Source of the DNA: Candidatus Cloacimonadota bacterium | GTDB taxonomy: Bacteria > Cloacimonadota > Cloacimonadia > Cloacimonadales > TCS61 | DNA: 8,372 nucleotides | Direction: 5' to 3' | Assembly (NCBI GenBank): GCA_029932755.1 | Contig: JAOZPK010000100.1 | Span: 1-8,372 of the forward strand | In this document: piece after piece, positions 1 through 5,656 of the stretch | How positions within the stretch are numbered: the stretch's first letter is position 1 | How the letters are laid out: every line of letters starts with the position of its first letter | Translations under genes and position numbers: made by a program | Notes under the pieces: model-generated | What the model saw: only the letters and a program-made list of their open reading frames with translations | Database searches by the model: none | What the model was told of the DNA's origin: nothing

Positions 1-83
1 ACTTTCTAAAACTGCTAAGTTGTTTTTTTCTGTAAAGAGTAATATTATTATCCAGCTCAAAAATTCAAAACAAATTAAATTAT
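1..83. other. AT-rich leader, no gene seen
   Basis: I see no convincing coding region here. A weak hairpin, AACT-GCTA-AGTT, is followed closely by a run of seven T (about positions 9-29). It could be the remnant of a terminator for a gene upstream of the window, but the stem is too short and AT-rich to call one. Confidence 0.3.
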
Positions 84-111
84 TTGACACGGACTCACTC
101 ATATTTATAGA
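84..111 (+). promoter_or_regulatory. Sigma-70 promoter of the acylphosphatase-to-sigma-factor operon
   Basis: A perfect -35 hexamer TTGACA (84-89) is followed after 16 bp by TATAGA (106-111), which matches TATAAT at four of six positions. Transcription would start near 118, giving a leader of about 20 nt before the ATG at 139. No comparable promoter is obvious in the short gaps between the following plus-strand genes, so this is probably the main promoter for the block. The sigma factor encoded at the end of the block has a region 4.2 helix of the usual type, consistent with reading a TTGACA box. Confidence 0.6.
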
Positions 112-114
112 GTG
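96..114. promoter_or_regulatory. Dyad CACTC-N9-GAGTG around the -10 element, possible operator
   Basis: CACTC (96-100) and GAGTG (110-114) form a perfect 5-bp inverted repeat with a 9-base AT spacer, and the -10 hexamer lies between or within the arms. A protein binding here would affect open-complex formation. The obvious candidate is the MerR/HspR-like protein encoded two genes downstream, which would make this autoregulation. The arms are short and the dyad may be chance. Its orientation is opposite to the known HspR HAIR site (CTTGAGT-N7-ACTCAAG). Confidence 0.25.
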
Positions 115-138
115 GTTTCGATATTAATTAGGTACATT

Positions 139-411
139 ATGAAGAATTTAGAAATAATAGTTTCGGGTAGAGTTCAAGGTGTATGCTACCGTGCATTCGT
201 ATTGCACAGAGCAAATGATCTTAATATAAAAGGATATGCAAAGAACTTGATGAATGGGAATGTGAAAGTTATTGCCATCGGAGAAGATAATACCATGAAT
301 ATTTTTATTAACATGCTTAGAGAAGGACCTTCCATGGCAAGAGTTGACGATATACAAACCTCTGAGATCATTATTGGTGATGAGTACTCAGGCTTTAGTA
401 TCAAATATTAA
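139..411 (+). CDS. acyP: Acylphosphatase
   Basis: Small cytosolic enzyme of 90 aa, the usual length for the family, that hydrolyses the carboxyl-phosphate bond of acylphosphates such as acetyl phosphate or 1,3-bisphosphoglycerate. The N-terminal signature GRVQGVCYRAF (residues 10-20) carries the phosphate-binding loop and the catalytic arginine R18. GYAKNLMNGNV (32-42) carries the catalytic asparagine N36, and the R-to-N spacing of 18 residues is that of known acylphosphatases. I chose the ATG at 139. An in-frame GTG at 112 would add nine residues, but it overlaps the end of the -10 hexamer and precedes the predicted transcription start. AGG at 130-132 sits 6 nt before the ATG. The gene is first in the plus-strand block, 17 nt before the next gene. 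Its physiological substrate cannot be told from sequence. Confidence 0.93.
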   Translation: MKNLEIIVSGRVQGVCYRAFVLHRANDLNIKGYAKNLMNGNVKVIAIGEDNTMNIFINMLREGPSMARVDDIQTSEIIIGDEYSGFSIKY

Positions 412-428
412 TTTGGAAATCAGATAGA

Positions 429-1349
429 ATGAAAACTAAAAAATGGAAGTTGCGAATTACATTATGTTTCGTATTAATCACACTGTTTTCTACTGTGCTT
501 GCATTATCAAGCAATCCGCTATATGTAACACCTTCAGGGGATTATCATATTGTAAAAAAGGGGGAGACCCTGCAATCCATTGCTGGACAATACTCACTTT
601 CTATCGAGAAAATTAAACTATTTAATAATATGACTTCAGATCGTGTATTCATTGGGCAGAAAATATTTCTTTATCCACATTCGACTAAAAAGCAGGAATT
701 TGTAACCCAGCGCAAAATCCCTAAAAAAGGTTATCACCTGGTCAAACCAAAAGAATCAATTCACCGCATTGCTAAAATGTATGGGCTTAGCGTTTTTGAT
801 ATTCTTGATTACAATAATTTGAATACTTACAAACTTGAACCGGGTAGAAAGATCATGTTAGTTGCAGGAAAAACAAGACCTGTAGAAGTTTCAAGGTCAA
901 CTGAAAAACAAACAGAATCCAAAACCACAAAAACAGGAAAACCAATTCCCACACATCCTATTATAACAAAACCAAAAAATAAACTTGCTTTACCATTAAA
1001 TGGAATGGTAACATCAGAATTCGGTTTGCGTAACGGCAGACCTCATAAAGGAATTGATATTTCATCAGATAAGGGTGATCCTATCCATGCAGCCCTTAAG
1101 GGGAAGGTTGTTTACTCCGGAACTCAACGTGGATATGGAAACGTAATAATTCTTGAGCATGATGATTACATTATGACAGTTTATGCACATAATGAAGCAA
1201 ATCTGGTCAGGTTGGGTGAAATGGTAAATAAAGGACAACCAATTGCTACGGTGGGGCAAACGGGAACAGCGAGTGGTCCGCATCTTCATTTTGAATACCG
1301 GATAAAAGGGAAAGCTATAAATCCGCGTGAAGTACTTCCCGGATTATAG
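429..1349 (+). CDS. Secreted LysM-LysM-M23 murein endopeptidase (NlpD/LytM-like)
   Basis: Envelope protein of 306 aa. Residues 1-26 are a basic start followed by a hydrophobic stretch (about 10-26), a Sec signal peptide or uncleaved anchor. There is no lipobox cysteine. Two LysM peptidoglycan-binding domains follow (about 39-83 and 101-147), then a Thr/Lys/Pro-rich linker (about 148-184) and a C-terminal M23 peptidase domain (about 185-304). All M23 active-site residues are visible: H206 and D210 in HKGID, H254 in YAH, and H285 and H287 in HLH. H206, D210 and H287 match the zinc ligands of LytM. It should therefore be an active zinc endopeptidase that cleaves peptide cross-links, unlike EnvC or NlpD, whose M23 domains are degenerate. 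The ATG lies 17 nt after the acylphosphatase stop, with GGA at 415-417 as a modest ribosome site. Likely role: wall remodelling during growth or division. Confidence 0.92.
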   Translation: MKTKKWKLRITLCFVLITLFSTVLALSSNPLYVTPSGDYHIVKKGETLQSIAGQYSLSIEKIKLFNNMTSDRVFIGQKIFLYPHSTKKQEFVTQRKIPKKGYHLVKPKESIHRIAKMYGLSVFDILDYNNLNTYKLEPGRKIMLVAGKTRPVEVSRSTEKQTESKTTKTGKPIPTHPIITKPKNKLALPLNGMVTSEFGLRNGRPHKGIDISSDKGDPIHAALKGKVVYSGTQRGYGNVIILEHDDYIMTVYAHNEANLVRLGEMVNKGQPIATVGQTGTASGPHLHFEYRIKGKAINPREVLPGL

Positions 1350-1365
1350 TCTGTAAAAAGAAATT

Positions 1366-1668
1366 ATGGTTGAAAAAACTAAATTACTCAAGATAGGAGA
1401 AGTTGCAAAGCAGCTTGGAGTCCATGATCAAACCATTAGAACGTATGAGCGAAAGGGATTGCTGAAACCTATAAGATCAGATCATAATACCAGGCTTTTC
1501 ACCAGGAACGATGTTACAAAAGTTACCACAATCATTACATTAACACTTGAACTTGGAATGAATCTTTCCGGTGTGAAGATTGTTTTTTCTCTTGCAAAAA
1601 AACTTAATATGAACGATGATGAGCTTCTCGATTTTATTTATGATCATATTCGTGAATTCCAGGTTTAA
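1366..1668 (+). CDS. MerR-family regulator, HspR-like
   Basis: DNA-binding protein of 100 aa. The winged helix-turn-helix covers about residues 8-55, with GEVAKQLGVHDQTIRTYERK (11-30) as the recognition part and LFTRNDV (44-50) as the wing end. After it comes LELGMNLSGVKIVFSLA (61-77), which resembles the segment after the DNA-binding domain in HspR-type repressors (GVNLAGIK...). There are no cysteines, so it is not a metal- or redox-sensing MerR. The C-terminal part is short (about 30 residues), leaving little room for an effector domain. It starts 16 nt after the peptidase stop with only a weak purine stretch (AAAAAG) in front, so translation may be coupled. Position just before a sigma-factor gene suggests control of this operon or of a stress response. 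The HspR assignment is by motif only. Confidence 0.85.
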   Translation: MVEKTKLLKIGEVAKQLGVHDQTIRTYERKGLLKPIRSDHNTRLFTRNDVTKVTTIITLTLELGMNLSGVKIVFSLAKKLNMNDDELLDFIYDHIREFQV

Positions 1669-1684
1669 AAAAATATTAGACAGG

Positions 1685-1780
1685 ATGAAACTGGATAGGC
1701 ATGATAAAAATGGAAAGACGAAGAAGAAAAGATATTATCCTGTTGATCTTGCTGATCCCGTCTATAGAAAAAAGGAATAG
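1685..1780 (+). CDS. Small basic ORF of unknown function between the regulator and sigma genes
   Basis: A 31-codon ORF fills most of the 115-nt gap between the MerR-like gene and the sigma gene. The peptide is strongly basic (11 Lys/Arg of 31) and ends in YYPVDLADPVYRKKE, which reads like protein rather than random sequence. I do not recognise it. The frame stays open upstream to ATG codons at 1640 and 1616 and a GTG at 1652, giving up to 54 aa. Those starts lie inside the MerR-like gene in another frame, and the added hydrophobic residues may be only its shadow. No start has a well-placed ribosome site, since the AGG before 1685 touches the ATG. Translation could restart after the stop at 1668, 16 nt away. 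Alternatively it is a C-terminal tail of the MerR-like protein separated by a frameshift. The last codons form the sigma gene's ribosome site. Confidence 0.4.
   Translation: MKLDRHDKNGKTKKKRYYPVDLADPVYRKKE
1771..1776 (+). promoter_or_regulatory. Shine-Dalgarno of the sigma gene, inside the end of the small ORF
   Basis: AAAGGA lies 7 nt before the ATG at 1784 and is the clearest ribosome site in the plus-strand block. It is formed by the last sense codons (Lys-Lys-Glu) of the small upstream ORF, whose stop is 3 nt before the sigma start. Translation of the small ORF would therefore influence initiation on the sigma gene. Confidence 0.6.
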
Positions 1781-1783
1781 TTA

Positions 1784-2644
1784 ATGGCAGAAAACGTATT
1801 TAATGATAAGGCGTTGCAGAGTTATCTTAATCAGATCGCTGAGATAGAACCTTTAAGCAGGGAAGAAGAACATGCTTTGGCAATTAAAGCTCAAAAAGGT
1901 AATAAAGCAGCAATCGAGAAACTTGTTACCTCTAACCTTAAATTTGTGGTTAAAATCGCAGCTAAATATCAAAATCGCGGACTAACTCTCTCTGAACTTA
2001 TCAGTGAAGGAAATATGGGTCTTATTAAGGCAATTGATAAATTCGATCCTAAACTGCATAATAAACTCATTTCTTATGCTGTCTGGTGGATTCGACAGAA
2101 GATACTTTTCGCACTTGCAGAGAAAACAACTGTTATCCGAATGCCGCTTGGAAAGGCAACTCAGGCAAATAAAATTAAGTATGCCAAAGATAAAGTTTTC
2201 AGCGAAACCGGACATAAGGCAACAATTGAAGAGATTGCTGAAATCACAAATCTTGATGAAAATGCAATAAAAAAAGTAAGCGGTCAAACTAAGAATACGC
2301 TCTCAATTGATAATGTTGATTTTTCCAGAAACCACAGTAATGTTGCACTTAGTGAATTGCTGACAGATAGAAGTGGAGTCGATCCAAAAACATTGTATTA
2401 TCGTGAGAAAATTGAAGAAAGTATCGATAGATCAATTAATGCTCTTGGTCCTCGTGAAGCTTATATTATAAAACAATATTTTGGTTTGGAAGGTGGAAGA
2501 TCAAAGAATTTTGCACAGATCGGAGAAGAATTAGGATTATCCCGTGAGCGGGTAAGACAGATACAAAAAGCAACGCTGCAAAAAATACTGGAAGACTCTT
2601 ACAGTGAGATTGATAATGACTTTGATAATCTATTGAATAGTTAA
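1784..2644 (+). CDS. RNA polymerase sigma-70 factor, short RpoD/SigA type
   Basis: Sigma factor of 286 aa that directs core RNA polymerase to promoters. Region 1.2 is at about residues 8-34, regions 2.1-2.4 at about 43-120 (NLKFVVKIAAKYQNRGL, then SYAVWWIRQ at 97-105), region 3 at about 128-190, and region 4 at about 205-272. The region 4.2 helix, GEELGLSRERVRQI (247-260), keeps the residues that read the -35 box. Region 1.1 is absent, so it is about the size of Bacteroidetes-type primary sigmas rather than E. coli RpoD. Region 2.3 is unusual: where primary sigmas have R-R-G-Y-K-F, this protein has K-L-H-N-K-L (90-95), losing two aromatic positions used in promoter melting. W101, W102 and Q105 are kept. 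It could be the housekeeping factor of a divergent lineage or a group 2 paralogue. It ends the plus-strand block. Confidence 0.93.
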   Translation: MAENVFNDKALQSYLNQIAEIEPLSREEEHALAIKAQKGNKAAIEKLVTSNLKFVVKIAAKYQNRGLTLSELISEGNMGLIKAIDKFDPKLHNKLISYAVWWIRQKILFALAEKTTVIRMPLGKATQANKIKYAKDKVFSETGHKATIEEIAEITNLDENAIKKVSGQTKNTLSIDNVDFSRNHSNVALSELLTDRSGVDPKTLYYREKIEESIDRSINALGPREAYIIKQYFGLEGGRSKNFAQIGEELGLSRERVRQIQKATLQKILEDSYSEIDNDFDNLLNS

Positions 2645-2648
2645 ATCC

Positions 2649-2713
2649 TATCTCTCGTACACAATCCTCTTACACAACTGTATCTCTCGTTCCCAATCCC
2701 CCGATTAAGAATG
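2649..2713. repeat. Two degenerate 19-base repeats, the second in an imperfect palindrome
   Basis: TATCTCTCGTACACAATCC (2649-2667) and TATCTCTCGTTCCCAATCC (2681-2699) match at 17 of 19 positions and lie 32 bases apart. The second copy runs into a palindrome: CGTTC (2688-2692) pairs with GAATG (2709-2713, one G-T pair), and AATC (2695-2698) with GATT (2703-2706), around a CCCC loop. Two CC/AA mismatches interrupt the stem. Restoring GG there would give a near-perfect CGTTCCCAATC / GATTGGGAA hairpin, so this looks like a decayed palindromic intergenic repeat. It sits between convergent genes and might also help end transcription. There is no T-run, so it is not a standard intrinsic terminator. 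Confidence 0.5.
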
Positions 2714-2720
2714 TCAAACT

Positions 2721-4079
2721 TTACATCTCTTCATCTTCCAAAATTATATTATTTAAGTGTCTATCTTTAGTTATTTTTACATCACCTTTTATCTCAACAT
2801 TGCTGCCAAAATAAACATCTCCAATAATCTCAAGGCTTTTGCATTTTTTTAAAGATGGAATTCCACCGGAAAATCGTTTTTCAAAATCATTTATATCTTT
2901 ATAAAATTTTTCGTTCAACTCGATATGCGGAACTTTGCCATACTCATTAACTAATTTTAATTTATCCTCAGGTGTAAGTTCATATGCATCACTTAAAATA
3001 GCCAGCATATCATTTGTCTTTTTAACCGGAGCAAACCTATCACGATTAACTATTATAGCTCTGGAATTTTTAAATACGCTTATTGCTGTCCCCATTGCGG
3101 ATTCCACCTGATACACTTTTTCTCCATCAACTTCCTTTTTATTTAAAATCATCGTGAGAGGAAGCAGATATCTGGTCTCATACAAGCGTTGTTTTAATGC
3201 TTTAAGGTTTACCCAAAGATTGTTCGTATTAAAATAAGAATATCTATTAATATCTTGAAAAAAGTCAATTTCATCATCCGGACATTGTGCTGTTTCCCGC
3301 AGTATAAGCTGCCCTTTTTTTGTCTGTGCCAGATGTCCGCCTTTTTTATCCATTTCTGTCCGCATACAAACTTCCATCATGAAGGTTATCCTTTTCTCAG
3401 CAAAATGAGCTAAGATCTTCTCATCAATTACGGCACCAAGATTATCAGAATTGGAAATAAATGCATATTCAAATCCTTGTGTAATAAGGTTATCCAGTAC
3501 ACCGGAAATTGATAGGGCAGTGTATATCTCACCATGTCCGGGAGGATTCCAATTGAGATTATCATTTTCATTTTTTAAGGGAGATAGATCACTCATCTTT
3601 ATCTTGGGAAATTTATTCTGCACAAAATCGAGTGGAATGTGGGGAAGAGCTAACCTGTTATATTTTTCCAAATAGGAAAGTGAATCTTTTTGGGTATTGA
3701 AGCTATGCATCAAGATCAGTGGAATATCCTTACTGGATTTTTTTCTTAAGTGTAATATCTGACGAGCAATAACATCGAGAAAGTTGTATCCTCCTTTTAT
3801 TTTGAGAAGTGTTTTTGCTTTCTTTAATCCCATGCTGGTGCCAAGTCCACCATTCAGTTTGATCACAGCAAGTTTTTCTAATGGGGAAGATGTAACGGGT
3901 TCTAAATTATCATAATCTATGAGATTTTCTTTTACAGGAGGTTCTATTTCTGTTTCCGAAAGTGTTCCAGTAGCACCCTCAAGAATTTTATAGTAAGAAT
4001 TGGAAAACGACTGGATCACCAGATCCTCCAATCCTTCTTCTTTCATAATTTCCACAAATTCGTTTAAGTAACTTTTCAT
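2721..4079 (-). CDS. UTP-glucose-1-phosphate uridylyltransferase, eukaryote-type UDPGP family
   Basis: Cytosolic enzyme of 452 aa that makes UDP-glucose and pyrophosphate from UTP and glucose 1-phosphate. It belongs to the UDPGP family of eukaryotic UGPases, not to the roughly 300-aa bacterial GalU family. Visible signatures are KLNGGLGTSMGLKKAK (74-89, nucleotide-binding loop), NPPGHGEIYTAL (178-189), FISNSDNLGA (207-216, uridine/metal region), ESAMG (326-330) and RFAPVKKTNDML (348-359, with the conserved lysine pair). The C-terminal part (about 405-440) fits a left-handed beta-helix. The gene appears complete. AAAGGG lies 3 nt before the ATG, a rather short spacing. It is last in the minus-strand block, 17 nt after the glycosyltransferase gene, and so may supply that enzyme's sugar donor. 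A relaxed UDP-sugar pyrophosphorylase activity is possible, but the motifs favour glucose. Confidence 0.92.
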   Translation of the reverse strand: MKSYLNEFVEIMKEEGLEDLVIQSFSNSYYKILEGATGTLSETEIEPPVKENLIDYDNLEPVTSSPLEKLAVIKLNGGLGTSMGLKKAKTLLKIKGGYNFLDVIARQILHLRKKSSKDIPLILMHSFNTQKDSLSYLEKYNRLALPHIPLDFVQNKFPKIKMSDLSPLKNENDNLNWNPPGHGEIYTALSISGVLDNLITQGFEYAFISNSDNLGAVIDEKILAHFAEKRITFMMEVCMRTEMDKKGGHLAQTKKGQLILRETAQCPDDEIDFFQDINRYSYFNTNNLWVNLKALKQRLYETRYLLPLTMILNKKEVDGEKVYQVESAMGTAISVFKNSRAIIVNRDRFAPVKKTNDMLAILSDAYELTPEDKLKLVNEYGKVPHIELNEKFYKDINDFEKRFSGGIPSLKKCKSLEIIGDVYFGSNVEIKGDVKITKDRHLNNIILEDEEM

Positions 4080-4096
4080 GTTCCCTTTAAAAAAGA

Positions 4097-5029
4097 TTAT
4101 AAATTTATTTTCTCTGCTATCGAGATATTCTTCTTTCTATTCTCTTCTCTATTACGATTGATGATTAATTCTCCCAGAAGTCCAATCGAGAAGAATTGCA
4201 ACCCGATTATCATTAAAAGAGTTCCCAAATAAAGAAGTGGACGATTATATAATGGTACTCCAAACCCTAGTTTCATAATGGAAAGATAGAGGGCTATAAT
4301 GAAACCCACAATACCAAATCCAAAACCGACTCTGCCAAATAAATAGAGCGGACTATGAATATATCCGGTAACTAGTTTTACTGTGAGAAGATCCAGAAAT
4401 CCACGTAAATATCGTTCCGAACCATACTTGGTTTTTCCAAATTTTCTTTTGCGATGATGAACAGGGATTTCAGCAATTTTAAACCCTAAAGAATCAGCCA
4501 GTGCCGGAATATAACGGTGCATTTCTCCATAAATATCAAGTTCATCTACCACCTCTTTTTTATATGCTTTATATCCACAATTATAGTCATGCAGTTTTAA
4601 TTTAAACGTATTGGAGGTTACTTTATTATAGAGTTTGGATGGCCATGTTTTTGAGATTGGATCACGGCGTTTCACTTTCCAACCCGTAACCATATCGTAT
4701 CCTTCTCCCAATTTTTTTATAAATTTTTCTATCTCTTTAGGATCATCCTGCAAATCCGCATCCATCGTGAAAACAATGTTTCCTTTCGCAGCTTTAAATC
4801 CTATATTTAAGCCCGCTGATTTTCCAAAATTCTTCCTGAATTTTATTAGTTTAACGTTGTTATCATCATTTGCTAGTTTCTGTAAAATATCGTAGCTGTT
4901 GTCAATACTACCATCATCAATAAAAATGATTTCATAATCATATTTTTTGATATTTTCTATGATCTCAGAATACAATTGTTTTAAGCTATCTTGTTCATTA
5001 TAAACTGGTATTATAAATGATAATTTCAT
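4097..5029 (-). CDS. GT2 polyprenyl-phosphate glycosyltransferase (GtrB/Dpm1-like)
   Basis: Membrane-anchored glycosyltransferase of 310 aa, probably moving a hexose from a nucleotide sugar to a polyprenyl phosphate on the cytoplasmic face. The GT-A domain has FIIPVYNE (5-12), FIDDGS (36-41, D38/D39) and the metal site MDADLQD (89-95). CGYKAYKKEV (151-160), GEMHRYIPALA (168-178) and HHRKRKFGKTKYG (191-203) are typical of the GtrB/ArnC/dolichol-phosphate-mannose synthase branch. Two membrane helices follow (about 229-251 and 265-290), then a basic tail. This two-helix layout matches GtrB-type polyprenyl-phosphate glucosyltransferases. Sequence does not settle the donor, but the next gene downstream makes UDP-glucose, which points to glucose. 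AGGA at 5037-5040 lies 7 nt before the ATG. Upstream is a polyprenol/diacylglycerol kinase-family gene, 39 nt away, possibly supplying the lipid acceptor. Confidence 0.9.
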   Translation of the reverse strand: MKLSFIIPVYNEQDSLKQLYSEIIENIKKYDYEIIFIDDGSIDNSYDILQKLANDDNNVKLIKFRKNFGKSAGLNIGFKAAKGNIVFTMDADLQDDPKEIEKFIKKLGEGYDMVTGWKVKRRDPISKTWPSKLYNKVTSNTFKLKLHDYNCGYKAYKKEVVDELDIYGEMHRYIPALADSLGFKIAEIPVHHRKRKFGKTKYGSERYLRGFLDLLTVKLVTGYIHSPLYLFGRVGFGFGIVGFIIALYLSIMKLGFGVPLYNRPLLYLGTLLMIIGLQFFSIGLLGELIINRNREENRKKNISIAEKINL

Positions 5030-5068
5030 TTTTCTATCCTCATATTTTGTCGGTTTACCACAATTTTC

Positions 5069-5656
5069 TTAAAAGAACATATTAATAAAACTCATAACCA
5101 ATCCGGAAGCAATTGGAATCTTTATATTATCATCAATTGGAATCCATGAAAATTCTGCAACTGTTGCCGTAAAAGCACCTATTAGGGCAACTGCTGGATG
5201 CAAGAAGAGAAGCCCAAACACAAAACATCCAGTGAAACAAGCCAGACTTCCTTCCAAGCTTTTGCTGGTATTCAATATTTTTCTTTTACCAAGCGGGATT
5301 CCCACAAGTGCAGCCAGAGTATCTCCAATTGCCAAAAAAGCAAGAGAGACAACAGCAATTTCTTTTGGAAAAAATCCAATACATAATACTGCAGAGATCA
5401 TCAAATATGTTGCACCTGTAAAATTGTGGATCTCATGTTTTCGCAGTAAAAGACCAACTAAATTAAGAAAGATACGCTTAAATGTTTTGTGCTCAAGTCG
5501 TGCTATATCAATAATCAGTGCAATAATAGTTAGTGGAATAAGAATTAGAAACATCATTTTCCGATTTTGAAAAATGAAATAATAAGAAAGGGGCAGCAAT
5601 ATCGAACTTATATGAAATGATTTTCGTAATAGCTCCTTCTTCTGTTTTTCGGTCAT
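5069..5656 (-). CDS. Polyprenol/diacylglycerol kinase-family membrane protein (SEC59/DGK1/VTE5-like)
   Basis: Integral membrane protein of 195 aa with about six or seven hydrophobic segments. It belongs to the family of CTP-dependent lipid kinases that phosphorylate dolichol, phytol or diacylglycerol and that is often loosely annotated as phosphatidate cytidylyltransferase. Conserved features are RKSFH (11-15), FTGATYL (79-85), AIGDTLAALVG (109-119, with D112), SKSLEGS (131-137) and the late acidic pair E168 and DDNIKIPI (175-182). Its ATG overlaps the end of the upstream reductase gene by four bases (ATGA), and there is no clear ribosome site of its own, so it is probably translated by coupling. 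Next to an isoprenoid reductase and a polyprenyl-phosphate glycosyltransferase, a polyprenol or other prenyl alcohol is the most likely substrate. Diacylglycerol cannot be excluded. Confidence 0.85.
   Translation of the reverse strand: MTEKQKKELLRKSFHISSILLPLSYYFIFQNRKMMFLILIPLTIIALIIDIARLEHKTFKRIFLNLVGLLLRKHEIHNFTGATYLMISAVLCIGFFPKEIAVVSLAFLAIGDTLAALVGIPLGKRKILNTSKSLEGSLACFTGCFVFGLLFLHPAVALIGAFTATVAEFSWIPIDDNIKIPIASGLVMSFINMFF

Noticed and set aside
112..138. GTG start giving a 99-residue acylphosphatase
   Set aside because: The GTG overlaps the end of the -10 hexamer and lies before the predicted transcription start. The ATG at 139 gives the usual family length and has AGG at a suitable distance.
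1366..1668. Metal- or redox-sensing MerR (for example MerR, ZntR, SoxR)
   Set aside because: The protein has no cysteines and only a short C-terminal region. The sequence after the helix-turn-helix resembles HspR-type regulators.
2004..2270. Plus-strand 88-residue frame inside the sigma gene
   Set aside because: It is out of frame with a fully conserved sigma-70 protein and has no ribosome site or domain.
2649..2699. CRISPR-like repeat-spacer unit
   Set aside because: There are only two imperfect 19-base copies separated by 13 bases, no further units and no cas genes. A decayed palindromic repeat explains it better.
2645..2720. Intrinsic bidirectional terminator between the convergent genes
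   Set aside because: The hairpin at 2688-2713 is imperfect and no T-run follows it on either strand.
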